DNA of 64,000 nucleotides from Mycobacterium sp. Aquia_213 (GCF_026625985.1 NZ_CP113116.1:4774001-4838000); one strand, 5' to 3'. Shown: positions 1 to 8,135, numbered from the stretch's first letter. A program made the numbers and translations. The notes: a model not told the origin generated them from the letters alone.

Positions 1-39
1 GCCGGAGGTCCGCGGCGGCCCGACGGGGAGGTCAACTGA
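1..39 (+). CDS. 3' tail of a gene cut by the window edge
   Basis: The first 12 codons are open and end in TGA directly before the ATG of the VWA gene. In H37Rv the Rv1481-type VWA gene follows moxR1 and a DUF58 gene, so a DUF58 protein is the natural guess, but this tail is too short to identify. The adjoining stop and start suggest one operon. Confidence 0.45.
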   Translation, partial: AGGPRRPDGEVN

Positions 40-1023
40 ATGTCGCTTCCCGTGATTGGACCGCTGCCGTTCTACGGGTTTCAGCGTCCGGCCCTGTTGC
101 TGTTCGGGCTGATCCCGCTGGCCCTGCTCGCCGTGTACGTCGTCGTGCAGGCCCGGCGCCGACGCCGTCTGCGCCGCTACACCGACGTCGAAGTGCCGCA
201 GTCGTTGTGGCGGCACCTTCCGATAGCCGTGTCGCTGCTCAGCCTGGCGCTGCTGACCATCGCGCTGGGCACGCCCACCCATGACATGCGCATCCCGCGC
301 AACCGCGCGGTCGTGATGCTCGTGATCGACATGTCGCAGTCCATGCGGGCGACCGACGTCGAGCCCGACCGGCTGCGGGCCGCCGAACAGGCCGCCGGCA
401 AGTTCGCCGCTCAGCTGACGCCGGGCATCAACCTCGGACTCGTCGGGTTTGCGGGGACGCCGTATCTGCTGGTGCCGCCGACCCCGCAGCACCAGGCCAC
501 CATCGATGCCCTGCCGAAGCTGCAGTTCGGCGACGGCACCGCGACGGGTGAGGCCATCTACACCGCCCTGCACGCGATCGAGGCGACGAACACGACCGGC
601 GGGGACACGCCGCCGCCGGCCCGGATCGTGCTGCTGTCCGACGGCGGCGAGAACAGGCCGACGGATCCCAGCGACCCGCACGACGGCGTCTACACCGCGT
701 CGCGGCTCGCCAGGGACCAGGGCGTGCCCATCTCGACGATCTCGTTCGGCACCAAGGGCGGCAACATCAGCCTGGACGGGGTGCAGGTGAAAGTCCCCGT
801 CTCGACGGACCAGATGAAGAAAATCGCTCAGCTGGCCGGCGGGCAGGCCTACACGGCGTCCAACCTCGACGAGCTCAACAAGGACTACCAAGCCATCCAG
901 AAGGAGATCGGGTATCGCACCGTGGCCGGTCCCGGCGGTTCCGGGTGGCTGCGCCTCGGCGTGCTCACCGCGTTGATCGCCACGGTGTTGGCGCTGCTGA
1001 TCAACCGCAGGCTGCCTACTTAG
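40..1023 (+). CDS. VWA-domain membrane protein (Rv1481/UPF0353-like)
   Basis: This 327-residue protein has two N-terminal membrane segments (about residues 17-38 and 59-77), a von Willebrand A domain and a C-terminal membrane segment (about 306-323). The MIDAS motif DMSQS (residues 97-101) and the later LLSDGGEN strand are intact, so metal-dependent partner binding is likely. The family (BatA/Rv1481, UPF0353) travels with MoxR AAA+ ATPases and DUF58 proteins and is thought to act as an envelope chaperone complex; the exact substrate is unknown. The ATG is preceded by GGGGAGG at 25-31, eight bases upstream, and directly follows the upstream stop. The neighbouring gene on the other strand is a clear paralogue. 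Confidence 0.9.
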   Translation: MSLPVIGPLPFYGFQRPALLLFGLIPLALLAVYVVVQARRRRRLRRYTDVEVPQSLWRHLPIAVSLLSLALLTIALGTPTHDMRIPRNRAVVMLVIDMSQSMRATDVEPDRLRAAEQAAGKFAAQLTPGINLGLVGFAGTPYLLVPPTPQHQATIDALPKLQFGDGTATGEAIYTALHAIEATNTTGGDTPPPARIVLLSDGGENRPTDPSDPHDGVYTASRLARDQGVPISTISFGTKGGNISLDGVQVKVPVSTDQMKKIAQLAGGQAYTASNLDELNKDYQAIQKEIGYRTVAGPGGSGWLRLGVLTALIATVLALLINRRLPT

Positions 1024-1051
1024 CTGCCCACCTGATCGCTCAGGCGGGCAG
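1024..1051. terminator. Strong hairpin between convergent VWA genes, probable bidirectional terminator
   Basis: The 28 bases form a nearly perfect stem: CTGCCC-A-CCTGA, loop TCGC, TCAGG-C-GGGCAG, that is 11 paired positions and one A/C mismatch. It starts just after the stop of the plus-strand VWA gene and contains the stop codon of the minus-strand one. There is no U-tract, which is usual for mycobacterial terminators. Confidence 0.65.
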
Positions 1052-2047
1052 CCTGCGGTTCAGGAGCAGGCCGGCCAACACGGCGCCGGCCATTACGACC
1101 GAACCGAGCAGCAACCACGCCAGGCTCGCGTCGCCCTTCACCGTCTCGTAGCCGATCTGGCGCTGCAGCGTCCCGTAGACCTGCTTCAGCGAATCCAGGC
1201 TGTCGGCGTGGAACGCCTGGCCGTCGGTGATCTTGCAGATTTCCTGCAGGGTCTGGTCGTCGACCGGGACCGGAATCGTTGCGCCCTGATAGACGACGGT
1301 GCCGTCGGGTGTGCCGAACGAGATCGTCGAGATCTGAACGCCCTCCGCCTTGGCCGCGCGTGCCGCGGTGAACGCTCCCTGGGGGGCGTTGGGGTCCAGC
1401 GGCACGTTCTCGGCGCCGTCGGACTCCAGCACGATGCGGGCCGGCGGCGGACCGTCGCCGCCGCCCATCACCGCACCGACCGTCGCGATGGCCTGCAGCG
1501 CGGTGAATAGGCCTTCCCCGGTCGCGGTTTTCGGCGCCGGCTGCAGGCCGTCGATCGCGGCCTTGACCGCGCCGCGGTTCGTCGTCGGAGAAACCAGCAG
1601 GGTGGCGTTGGCGGCGAACGCCACCAACCCCAGGTTGATCGCCGGCGTCAACTCGTCGGCGAATTGCTTACCGGCTTCCTGCGCGGCGGCCAGCCGGTTG
1701 GGAGCCACATCGGTGGCGGCCATCGACTCCGAGACGTCGATGACCAACATCACCACCGCGCGGTTGAGCGGAATCCGGACATCGGTCGTGGGCCCGGCCA
1801 TCGCCGTCGTCAGCAGCACCAGCGACACGGCGAGCAGGATCGTCGGGATGTGGCGCCACCGGGACAGCTTGGCCGGCGCGACGCGCTCCAGCACTTCCAT
1901 GTTGGCGAACCGCAGCACGCGCCGCCGCCGGGCGAATTGTTGGACGACGTAGAGCCCTATCACCAGCAGCACGGCCACCAGTAGCAGGAAGAACCAGCCG
2001 TGCTCAAAGCCCGTGAGCGACACCGGACCCAGCAGTGGCAACTTCAT
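1040..2047 (-). CDS. VWA-domain membrane protein, paralogue of the preceding gene
   Basis: This 335-residue protein has the same architecture as its convergent neighbour: N-terminal membrane segments, a VWA domain with MIDAS motif DVSES, the LVSPTTNRGA and ARIVLESDG blocks, and a C-terminal membrane segment ending NRRLPA. Its length equals that of M. tuberculosis Rv1481 as I remember it, and it has Rv1481-like features absent from the other copy, such as the PTTNR insert and QRQIGYETVKGDAS, so it may be the closer orthologue. No moxR or DUF58 gene lies beside it in the window; on its 5' side is the 3' end of an unrelated cupin gene. The role is inferred from family only. Confidence 0.9.
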   Translation of the reverse strand: MKLPLLGPVSLTGFEHGWFFLLLVAVLLVIGLYVVQQFARRRRVLRFANMEVLERVAPAKLSRWRHIPTILLAVSLVLLTTAMAGPTTDVRIPLNRAVVMLVIDVSESMAATDVAPNRLAAAQEAGKQFADELTPAINLGLVAFAANATLLVSPTTNRGAVKAAIDGLQPAPKTATGEGLFTALQAIATVGAVMGGGDGPPPARIVLESDGAENVPLDPNAPQGAFTAARAAKAEGVQISTISFGTPDGTVVYQGATIPVPVDDQTLQEICKITDGQAFHADSLDSLKQVYGTLQRQIGYETVKGDASLAWLLLGSVVMAGAVLAGLLLNRRLPA

Positions 2048-2094
2048 GCCACGTCACACTATTCACCGAACGTCGACGCTGCACGGCACCCCTG

Positions 2095-3099
2095 TCACCC
2101 AGCGACAAGGTCCCGGCGCTGAGTGAATTTGATGTCGAGACTGCGCAGGTGGGTCTGCAGCCCCGCGTCCTGGACGGGAATCAGGTGGGCGGGCTGATCG
2201 GTCTCGTTGAAGTGGGCGTGCCACATGCCCGGCGGGGTGGTGAAGGCACCGCCGGCCTGCCAGTCGACCCGGATCGGGTCGGCGATGTCGCCGCGCTCGT
2301 CGAGGCGAGTACCCAGCAGCGAGTAGCAGCCGGCCGGCGGAGCGTCGAGAATGAGATCCAATGCGACCGACTGGTGCCGATGCGGGCGCTGCTCCTGGTT
2401 GGGGGGCAGCACGCCGAACATTGCCCACAGGACGTGGGTGATGGTCAGCGTCTGCTCCTGGTTCTGGTTGGCCAGCAGGACGCTGACCCGGCTCTTGTCG
2501 TTGGCGCCGGGACGCGAGACGATCTCGTCCAGCTTGGCCACCGCGTCGGTGCGGCAGAACTTGGTCGCGACGAACCTCGGCTCGCGCGCTTCGGCGCCCA
2601 GGTAGCGCAGCAGCGGCTCGTCGTGCACCCAGTACATGGCCGCCTCGGAGTCGGCGTAGAACACCGAGCGGGCGCCGGCGGGCAGGGTCAGGAAGTCACC
2701 CTTCTCCCACTTGACCAGCTGGCCGTTGACCGCGGCGAAGCCGTGCCCGAACAGCACGTAGTACAGCTGCGAGGTGGCGTTGGGGCTGGTGTCGATCTGC
2801 TCCCCGGCGCGGATGCGCACGAAGTTGGCCAGCAGCGCGGGACTGGTCGCAGCACCGGCGATGCCCAGCTCCGACGACAGATCCAGGGGCACGACGCCGG
2901 TCGGCTGGTCCAGGTAGACCTCGGGCCCGAACTGCCTGATCGGGACCTGCGGCGCATATCCAGCGCCGATCGGATTGGCGGCCTTGGAGTACTCGAAGTA
3001 GCGGGCGTCATCGGCCCAGTCGGCGAACCGGCCCTCGAATCCGTACTCGGCCACATTGGTCATCGGCGCGGGAATCGTCGGGTCCAAATTGACGGACAT
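2095..3099 (-). CDS. Bicupin protein, possible dioxygenase-like enzyme
   Basis: This 334-residue protein contains two cupin-like beta-barrel segments. The first spans about 95-170 (IRAGEQIDTSP, YYVLFGHG, LPAGARSVFYADSEAAMYWVHDE) and the second about 230-310 (NQEQRPHRHQSVALDLIL, TTPPGMWHAHFNETD). The second cupin has the histidines RPHRH and WHAH suited to metal binding; the first lacks a clear HxH, so one metal site is more likely. The arrangement recalls gentisate/salicylate dioxygenase-like bicupins, but the substrate cannot be read. An AAGGAG box precedes the ATG. Transcription diverges from the GntR gene, and the promoter between them carries half-sites for a dimeric regulator, so the enzyme is probably controlled by that GntR protein. 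Confidence 0.75.
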   Translation of the reverse strand: MSVNLDPTIPAPMTNVAEYGFEGRFADWADDARYFEYSKAANPIGAGYAPQVPIRQFGPEVYLDQPTGVVPLDLSSELGIAGAATSPALLANFVRIRAGEQIDTSPNATSQLYYVLFGHGFAAVNGQLVKWEKGDFLTLPAGARSVFYADSEAAMYWVHDEPLLRYLGAEAREPRFVATKFCRTDAVAKLDEIVSRPGANDKSRVSVLLANQNQEQTLTITHVLWAMFGVLPPNQEQRPHRHQSVALDLILDAPPAGCYSLLGTRLDERGDIADPIRVDWQAGGAFTTPPGMWHAHFNETDQPAHLIPVQDAGLQTHLRSLDIKFTQRRDLVAG

Positions 3100-3138
3100 T
3101 GCGCATCTCCTTAAAGCCTATCTGCATCTTGTGTTTGA

Positions 3139-3167
3139 ATCGTATCTATCTTGTATCTCAGTGTCAA
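3139..3167 (-). promoter_or_regulatory. Near-consensus SigA promoter of the cupin gene
   Basis: Read on the minus strand, TTGACA (3167-3162) and TACGAT (3144-3139) are separated by exactly 17 bases. The -10 box ends 40 bases before the cupin ATG. The spacer and the -10 box contain GAGATAC/AGATACGA half-sites matching the inverted repeat described next, so a bound regulator would cover this promoter. Confidence 0.65.
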
Positions 3168-3206
3168 TCCCGCGCTGGTGTACGGTCATGGACACACTTG
3201 AGATAC
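3151..3206. promoter_or_regulatory. Inverted-repeat operator between cupin and GntR genes
   Basis: TTGTATCTCAGTGT at 3151-3164 is repeated in inverted orientation at 3192-3206, whose reverse complement is TCGTATCTCAAGTGT. A third, direct half-site TCGTATCT lies at 3140-3147. The two arms flank the start region of both divergent transcripts. GntR/FadR-type regulators commonly bind such repeats next to their own gene, so this is the likely operator of the adjacent regulator. The pairing of protein and site is inference. Confidence 0.6.
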
Positions 3207-3228
3207 GACTGAGCTACCAGGGGGCGCC

Positions 3229-3906
3229 GTGGCAGCAAAGGGCGCACAGCCCGGCACGGCCAAGGACCGCGCCCTGGAGTACGTCAAGACCCAGGTGCTC
3301 ACCGGTGCGTTTCCCGGCGGCGAACTGATCAGCGAGGGCGACATCGCCACCGCGCTGGGCATGTCGCGGACTCCGGTGCGCGAGGCCTTCTTGCGCATGG
3401 AGGCCGAGGGCCTGCTGCGGCTGTATCCGCAACGTGGGGCGCTCGTCGTCCCGGTCTCATCCGACGAGGTCCGTTCGGTCATCGAGGCCCGGTTGGTGCT
3501 GGAGCAGTACGCCGCCCGCAAGGTGGTCGGACGTGGCCCGGCCGTGTGCGCGGCGGTGTTCGAGCGGCTGTCGGCCGAGTTGGACCGGCAGCGCGATGCC
3601 GCGGCGGCGGCCGATTGGCGGGAGTTCCTGGACTCCGACCGGTCCTTCCATGCCATCACCCTGGACGAGTCGCAGAACGCGATTTTGTCCGGGTTCTACT
3701 CCTCGCTGCGCGATCGGCAGATGCGGATGATCGGTGAATCGGCACTGCGCGAACCGGATCGAGTCGCGACGATCATGCACGAGCACCTCGCCATCGCCGA
3801 GGCGTTGCGCGACGGCGATCTGCCGCGGGCGCTGCAGGCCGTGCAGACCCACCTCGCCAGCACCGTGCGTGCCATCGGCCTCGCCATCGACGCGTCGTTG
3901 ATCTGA
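3229..3906 (+). CDS. GntR-family (FadR/FCD type) transcriptional regulator
   Basis: This 225-residue protein has an N-terminal winged helix of the GntR type (about 9-75, with LISEGDIATALGMSRTPVREA as recognition region) followed by a helical FCD ligand domain (about 85-215). FCD metal/ligand residues can be seen in DSDRSFHAI, the HEHL segment and the later THLAST helix. FCD-GntR proteins usually repress a divergent catabolic operon until a small carboxylate binds. The start is GTG after GAGCTACCAGGGG. Its only divergent neighbour is the bicupin gene, which makes that the probable target, together with autoregulation. Confidence 0.88.
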   Translation: MAAKGAQPGTAKDRALEYVKTQVLTGAFPGGELISEGDIATALGMSRTPVREAFLRMEAEGLLRLYPQRGALVVPVSSDEVRSVIEARLVLEQYAARKVVGRGPAVCAAVFERLSAELDRQRDAAAAADWREFLDSDRSFHAITLDESQNAILSGFYSSLRDRQMRMIGESALREPDRVATIMHEHLAIAEALRDGDLPRALQAVQTHLASTVRAIGLAIDASLI

Positions 3907-3974
3907 CTTTTCGCGGACCTGGCCGACACGATCACCCGCTCGTGCCAAAACCGTCCAAACGCCGTCCTGCCGTG

Positions 3975-3991
3975 CTAGAAATCCCTTCTAG
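3975..3991. promoter_or_regulatory. Small palindrome upstream of the PPE gene
   Basis: CTAGAA-ATCCC-TTCTAG is a perfect 6-bp inverted repeat with a 5-bp loop. It sits in the 154-bp gap between the GntR gene and the PPE gene. It could be an operator or a weak terminator of gntR; nothing in the sequence decides this. Confidence 0.35.
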
Positions 3992-4060
3992 GGTCAACCT
4001 CTTCGGGCGGGGGTTTAACCAAGAGCGCGTGTTTATTGGTCCTCGAAAGGCAACGACGCC

Positions 4061-5314
4061 ATGGACTTCGGGTTGCTCATGCCGGAGATCAACTCCGGCC
4101 GTATGTATGCCGGACCCGGGTCGGGCCCGATGCTGGCCGCCGCGGCGGCCTGGGACGAACTAGCCGCTCAGCTCGAATCATCTGCCAGCGGCTACTTTTC
4201 GGAAGTCTCGGGTTTGACGGGCCAGACCTGGTTCGGCCCGTCGTCGATGCGAATGGCCGCCGCCGCCACGCCCTATGTGGCCTGGCTGCAGGCGGCCGCC
4301 GCTCAGGCCGCCCAAACCTCGGCGCAGGCGTACGCGGCGGCAGCGGCCTACGAGGCGGCCTTCGCCATGACGGTGCCCCCACCGATGATCGCGGCCAACC
4401 GGGCGCAGCTGATGGCGCTGGTCGCGACCAACTTCTTCGGGCAGAACACCCCGGCGATCGCGGTGACCGAGGCCCAGTACGGCGAGATGTGGGTGCAAGA
4501 CGCCACCGCCATGTACACCTACGCCGGCGACGCCGAGGTCGCGAGCACCCTGGCCCCGTATGACGAGGCCCCGCAGACCACCAACCCGAACGGGCAGGCC
4601 GATCAGGCCCGCACGATGGCCCAGAACGCGGGCAATCTCACCAGCGCGCGCACCCAATCCCTGGTGCAGCAGGTAACCACCAACACCACCGGGCCCGGTG
4701 GCATCGACTACACGCCGGTCGGCGACCCCGATCCCTCCATCCCGCCCGGAACATCTGCGAACGTGCCGCCCCTCAGCATCGTCTCCGTCGGGACCAACAG
4801 CCACATGATCGTCAACGCCGGCTCGGTCACCATGGCACCCACCGGCGCCGCCGGATTCTTCGAAGTCACTGCCAATTTCGGCTCGTCCATCACCCTCAAC
4901 CCTGGCAGCCTCTTCACCGCCGGTCCAGGATGGACGGCGGGGGGCGGCGTGCCATTCCCCGTCGGCCCGGTCACCGTTGGCCCCGGAGGCCTCACGCTGA
5001 CCCCCCGGTTTGCCATCGGGGCCCTCGGCTTCCTCAACGCGGGCTCCGTCACGCTCGGTCCTGGAACCGGCATCATCACCGTGAACGACACCGCCATCGG
5101 ATTTGCCGGCCTCTCCGGCGCGACTCTCACCAACGCCGCGGGCACCGTCAGCTACATCCCGTCACCCGCGTTGGCTACCGCGGCCAGCTCGCCCGGGCTG
5201 GCCGGAACCGCCGGAATTCAACCCCAACTCAACGCCGACGGGCTCGCGGACTGGGGCCGCCGCGTGGCCTCCGCGCTTCTCCCAGAAGAAGCCGCGGCCG
5301 CTGCATTGGGATAA
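4061..5314 (+). CDS. PPE family protein with unusual beta-rich C-terminus
   Basis: This 417-residue protein has a canonical PPE domain (residues 1 to about 175) starting MDFGLLMPEINSGRMYAGPG, with the WFGPSS segment and the GQNTPAIAVTEAQYGEMW helix. PPE proteins normally pair with a PE partner and leave through an ESX (type VII) system. No PE gene is adjacent here, so a partner would have to be encoded elsewhere. The C-terminal half has no SVP (GxxSVPxxW) motif and no pentapeptide NxGxGNxG array. Instead it shows repeated short strands such as GSVTMAPTGA, SSITLNPGSL, GPVTVGPGGLTL and GSVTLGPGTG, suggesting a repetitive beta structure. The ATG follows TCGAAAGGCAACGACGCC; the AAAGG box is well placed. 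Confidence 0.9.
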   Translation: MDFGLLMPEINSGRMYAGPGSGPMLAAAAAWDELAAQLESSASGYFSEVSGLTGQTWFGPSSMRMAAAATPYVAWLQAAAAQAAQTSAQAYAAAAAYEAAFAMTVPPPMIAANRAQLMALVATNFFGQNTPAIAVTEAQYGEMWVQDATAMYTYAGDAEVASTLAPYDEAPQTTNPNGQADQARTMAQNAGNLTSARTQSLVQQVTTNTTGPGGIDYTPVGDPDPSIPPGTSANVPPLSIVSVGTNSHMIVNAGSVTMAPTGAAGFFEVTANFGSSITLNPGSLFTAGPGWTAGGGVPFPVGPVTVGPGGLTLTPRFAIGALGFLNAGSVTLGPGTGIITVNDTAIGFAGLSGATLTNAAGTVSYIPSPALATAASSPGLAGTAGIQPQLNADGLADWGRRVASALLPEEAAAAALG

Positions 5315-5331
5315 GCCGGTAGCGTCGAACC

Positions 5332-5595
5332 ATGAAGCGCAGCATCGTCGCAGGACTGGCCGCCGTGCTGATGGCCGCAGGATTGGTCACCGCGGCGCCG
5401 CCGGCCAGCGCCGGCTGCCAGTACGGCGGACCGATCATCAGCAAATGCGACGGACCCATCCAGCCCGACGGCACCTGGCAACGTTGCGTGGTGACGAAGA
5501 ATCTGGTGGCCAACGGCGCCAGTTCCTTCTTCGTGCCGGAACGGCACTGCGATGTGATCGGCCCGGGGGGTCTCGACCCCCACATCGACGGCTGA
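5332..5595 (+). CDS. Small secreted CDGP-type protein
   Basis: This 87-residue protein has a classical Sec signal peptide (MKRSI, hydrophobic core, cleavage after PPASA) and a mature part of about 60 residues with four cysteines. The segment KCDGPIQPDGTWQRC matches the short 'CDGP' family of mycobacterial secreted proteins, whose function is unknown. The four cysteines could form two disulfides. It begins 17 bases after the PPE stop and may be co-transcribed with it. A second protein sharing CDG-x3-PDG is encoded at 61840-62187. Confidence 0.85.
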   Translation: MKRSIVAGLAAVLMAAGLVTAAPPASAGCQYGGPIISKCDGPIQPDGTWQRCVVTKNLVANGASSFFVPERHCDVIGPGGLDPHIDG

Positions 5596-5620
5596 GGTTT
5601 GTCGGAGCCGCTCGATATAC

Positions 5621-5636
5621 TCGAACACATGTTCGA
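5621..5636. promoter_or_regulatory. LexA binding site (SOS box)
   Basis: TCGAACACATGTTCGA is a perfect match to the mycobacterial SOS consensus TCGAAC-N4-GTTCGA. It overlaps the probable ATG of the DUF222/HNH gene, so the start codon and the codons for Phe-Asp are part of the operator. 13E12-family genes are known members of the LexA regulon in M. tuberculosis. Confidence 0.85.
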
Positions 5637-7050
5637 TGATGCTTCAAGCTTGCTCTTCCGCATCGCCGACGCGGCGCGGGCCGAAGCCCAGGCCGCAGCT
5701 GAGCGCCTGCTCGCGATCGGCGACCTGTTCAGGTTGCGGTTGGCCCAGCACGGCGACCGCGCGCAGTGGGCGGCCGACACCAGCGATGCGGTGGCTGCCG
5801 AAATCGCCGCCGCGCTCGGCACCAGCGTGGCGATGGGGCACAGCAATCTGCGCTACGCCCGCGCCATGCAGGAACGGCTGCCGGGGGTGGCCGCCGTTTT
5901 TCGGGCCGGAGACATCGACTTCCGGCTGTTTCGCACGATCGTGTTTCGCACCGACCTGATCGTCGACGCCGAGGCGTTGGCCGCCGTGGATGCGCAGCTG
6001 GCAATCAAAGCGCCGCGCTGGCCGTCGATGACCAGCTGGAGGCTCGCGACCGAGATCGATCGCGTGGTCACCAGGGTCGACCGCGACGCGGTGCGTCGAT
6101 CGCGCGAGTATGCGGCGGACCGATATTTCGAGGTCACCGCGATGGACCCGGGCATGGCGCTGATCAACGGCACGGTTTTCGCGACGACGGGGCAAGCCCT
6201 CGATCGCCGGCTCGACGAACTCGCCAAGACGGTGTGCGTCGACGATCCACGCACGATCGGGCAGCTGCGCGCCGATGCGTTGGGCGCACTCGCGGCCGGC
6301 CGGGACCGGCTGATGTGCGGGTGCGGCGGCGCCGACTGCCCGGCCGGTTCGGCGCCCCGGCAGCCCAACTCCGTGGTGATTCACGTGGTCGCCGACAGCA
6401 CCACCGTGGCCGGGTCCGGTGCGGCTCCGGGATTCCTCTACGGCGACGGCATCATCCCGGCCGAGATTGTGCGTGAGCTGACGAAATCGGCCAAGCAGCA
6501 GCCGATTACAACACCGACTACACCGGAATCCGGTTATACGCCGTCCCGGGCGCTGACGGACTTCGTGCGGGCCCGCGACCTCACCTGCCGGGCCCCGGGT
6601 TGCGACCGGCCGGCTACCGAGTGCGATATCGACCACACCGTGCCCCATGGCGACGGCGGTGCCACCCACCCGTCGAACCTCAAATGCCTGTGCCGAAAAC
6701 ATCACCTGCTCAAGACTTTCTGGGGCTGGCGCGACCAGCAATTGCCCGATGGCACCATCATCTGGACCCTGCCGGGCGAGCACACCCACGTCACCACACC
6801 CGGCAGCGCGCTGCTCTTTCCGAGCCTGTGCGCCAACGGGGCGCCGCTGCCTACCTTTGCGATGCCGGACACGCAGTGCGACAACCGCGAAGCGATGATG
6901 CCGCTGCGGACCCACACTCGCGCGCAGAACCGCGCCGCTCGCATCGCCACCGAACGCCAGCACAACCGAGCCTCCCGCGAAGCCCGCAAAAAGCGTTGGG
7001 AATATGCCCGCGTTGGATCGTCCGACGACGACGAACCGCCACCGTTCTAG
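5629..7050 (+). CDS. DUF222 / HNH endonuclease-like protein (13E12 superfamily)
   Basis: This 473-residue protein has an N-terminal DUF222 region (about 20-330) and a C-terminal HNH module (about 325-375) with CRAPGCDRPATECDIDHTVP and CLCRKHHLLK, that is the zinc-binding cysteines and the DIDH and KHH histidines of the nuclease fold. The family is repeated in mycobacterial genomes and related to REP13E12 phage-attachment repeats; its enzymatic role is unproven. ATG 5629 lies within a LexA box; an alternative TTG at 5599 would add ten residues and put the operator inside the gene, so the ATG is preferred. The C-terminus is rich in Arg and Asp/Glu. The 3' end shares CTAG with the stop of add. 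Confidence 0.85.
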   Translation: MFDDASSLLFRIADAARAEAQAAAERLLAIGDLFRLRLAQHGDRAQWAADTSDAVAAEIAAALGTSVAMGHSNLRYARAMQERLPGVAAVFRAGDIDFRLFRTIVFRTDLIVDAEALAAVDAQLAIKAPRWPSMTSWRLATEIDRVVTRVDRDAVRRSREYAADRYFEVTAMDPGMALINGTVFATTGQALDRRLDELAKTVCVDDPRTIGQLRADALGALAAGRDRLMCGCGGADCPAGSAPRQPNSVVIHVVADSTTVAGSGAAPGFLYGDGIIPAEIVRELTKSAKQQPITTPTTPESGYTPSRALTDFVRARDLTCRAPGCDRPATECDIDHTVPHGDGGATHPSNLKCLCRKHHLLKTFWGWRDQQLPDGTIIWTLPGEHTHVTTPGSALLFPSLCANGAPLPTFAMPDTQCDNREAMMPLRTHTRAQNRAARIATERQHNRASREARKKRWEYARVGSSDDDEPPPF

Positions 7051-8135
7051 CCGATCAGTACCGCGTACCGCGGCTTGATCACCTCGTCGATCAGCGCGAG
7101 CCGCTCGTCGAACGGAATGAACGCCGACTTCATCGCGTTGATGGTGAACCGCTCGAGATCGCTCCACCCGTAGCCGAAAGCCTCTACCAGCCGGTGCATT
7201 TCGAGGCTCATCGTGGTGTCGCTCATCAGCCGGTTGTCGGTGTTGACGGTGACCCGGAACCGCGCCCTGGCCAGCAGATCGAAGGGGTGGTCGGCGATGC
7301 TCTTGACCGCGCCGGTCTGAACGTTCGAGCTCGGGCAAAGTTCCAGCGGAATTCGCTTGTCGCGCAGGATAGATGCCAGCCTGCCCAACTCGACGCGGCC
7401 GCCCTCGACGATCTCGATATCGTCGACGATGCGCACCCCATGGCCGAGCCGGTCGGCGGCACAGAACGCGATCGCCTCGTGAATGGACGGCAGACCGAAC
7501 GCCTCACCGGCATGAATAGTAAAGCGCGCGTTGTGATCTCGCATGTATTCGAACGCGTCCAGGTGACGCGTCGGCGGGTAGCCGGCCTCGGCGCCGGCGA
7601 TGTCGAACCCGACAACTCCCCTGTCCCGGAAGCGAATTGCCAGCTCGGCGATCTCCCGCGACATCGCGGCGTGGCGCATCGCGGTGACCAGAAGACGCAC
7701 GACGATCGGACGTCCCGCCGCCGCAGCGGCCTTCTCCCCGGCGGCGAAGCCCTCCAGCACGGCGTCGACGATCTCGTCGAAGGACAACCCGCGGTTGATG
7801 TGTAGCTCTGGCGCGAAACGGATCTCGGCATAGACCACGGAGTCGGCGGCCAGGTCTTCGACGCACTCGTAGCCGACGCGGAACAACGCCTCGGGCGTTT
7901 GCATCACGGCCACGGTGTGCGAGAACGGCTCCAGGTAGCGCTCCAGTGAGCCGCTGTGCGACCGGGTGCGAAACCAGGTCGCCAGCTCGTCGGCATCGGT
8001 GGCGGGCAGCTCGTCGTATCCGATCTGACCGGCGATCTCCAGCACCGTCGACGGGCGCAGGCCCCCGTCGAGGTGATCGTGCAGCAGCGCCTTCGGCGCT
8101 TGCTGGATCTGCCGCAGCTCCAGCGGGGCGCTCAC
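7047..8135 (-). CDS. add: Adenosine deaminase
   Basis: This 362-residue protein deaminates adenosine/deoxyadenosine to inosine in purine salvage in the cytosol. Zinc and catalytic motifs are visible: LLHDHLDGGL (HxH), HAGEAFG (His, Glu), DRLGHGVRI (His), CPSSNVQTG and VNTDNRLMS (Asp). The GTG start at 8135 overlaps the deoA stop in GTGA, so translation is coupled. It is the last gene of cdd-deoA-add, the same order as Rv3315c-Rv3313c. The frame stays open upstream, but the overlap and homology begin at VSAPLELRQ. Its stop shares a CTAG with the convergent HNH gene. Confidence 0.95.
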   Translation of the reverse strand: MSAPLELRQIQQAPKALLHDHLDGGLRPSTVLEIAGQIGYDELPATDADELATWFRTRSHSGSLERYLEPFSHTVAVMQTPEALFRVGYECVEDLAADSVVYAEIRFAPELHINRGLSFDEIVDAVLEGFAAGEKAAAAAGRPIVVRLLVTAMRHAAMSREIAELAIRFRDRGVVGFDIAGAEAGYPPTRHLDAFEYMRDHNARFTIHAGEAFGLPSIHEAIAFCAADRLGHGVRIVDDIEIVEGGRVELGRLASILRDKRIPLELCPSSNVQTGAVKSIADHPFDLLARARFRVTVNTDNRLMSDTTMSLEMHRLVEAFGYGWSDLERFTINAMKSAFIPFDERLALIDEVIKPRYAVLIG

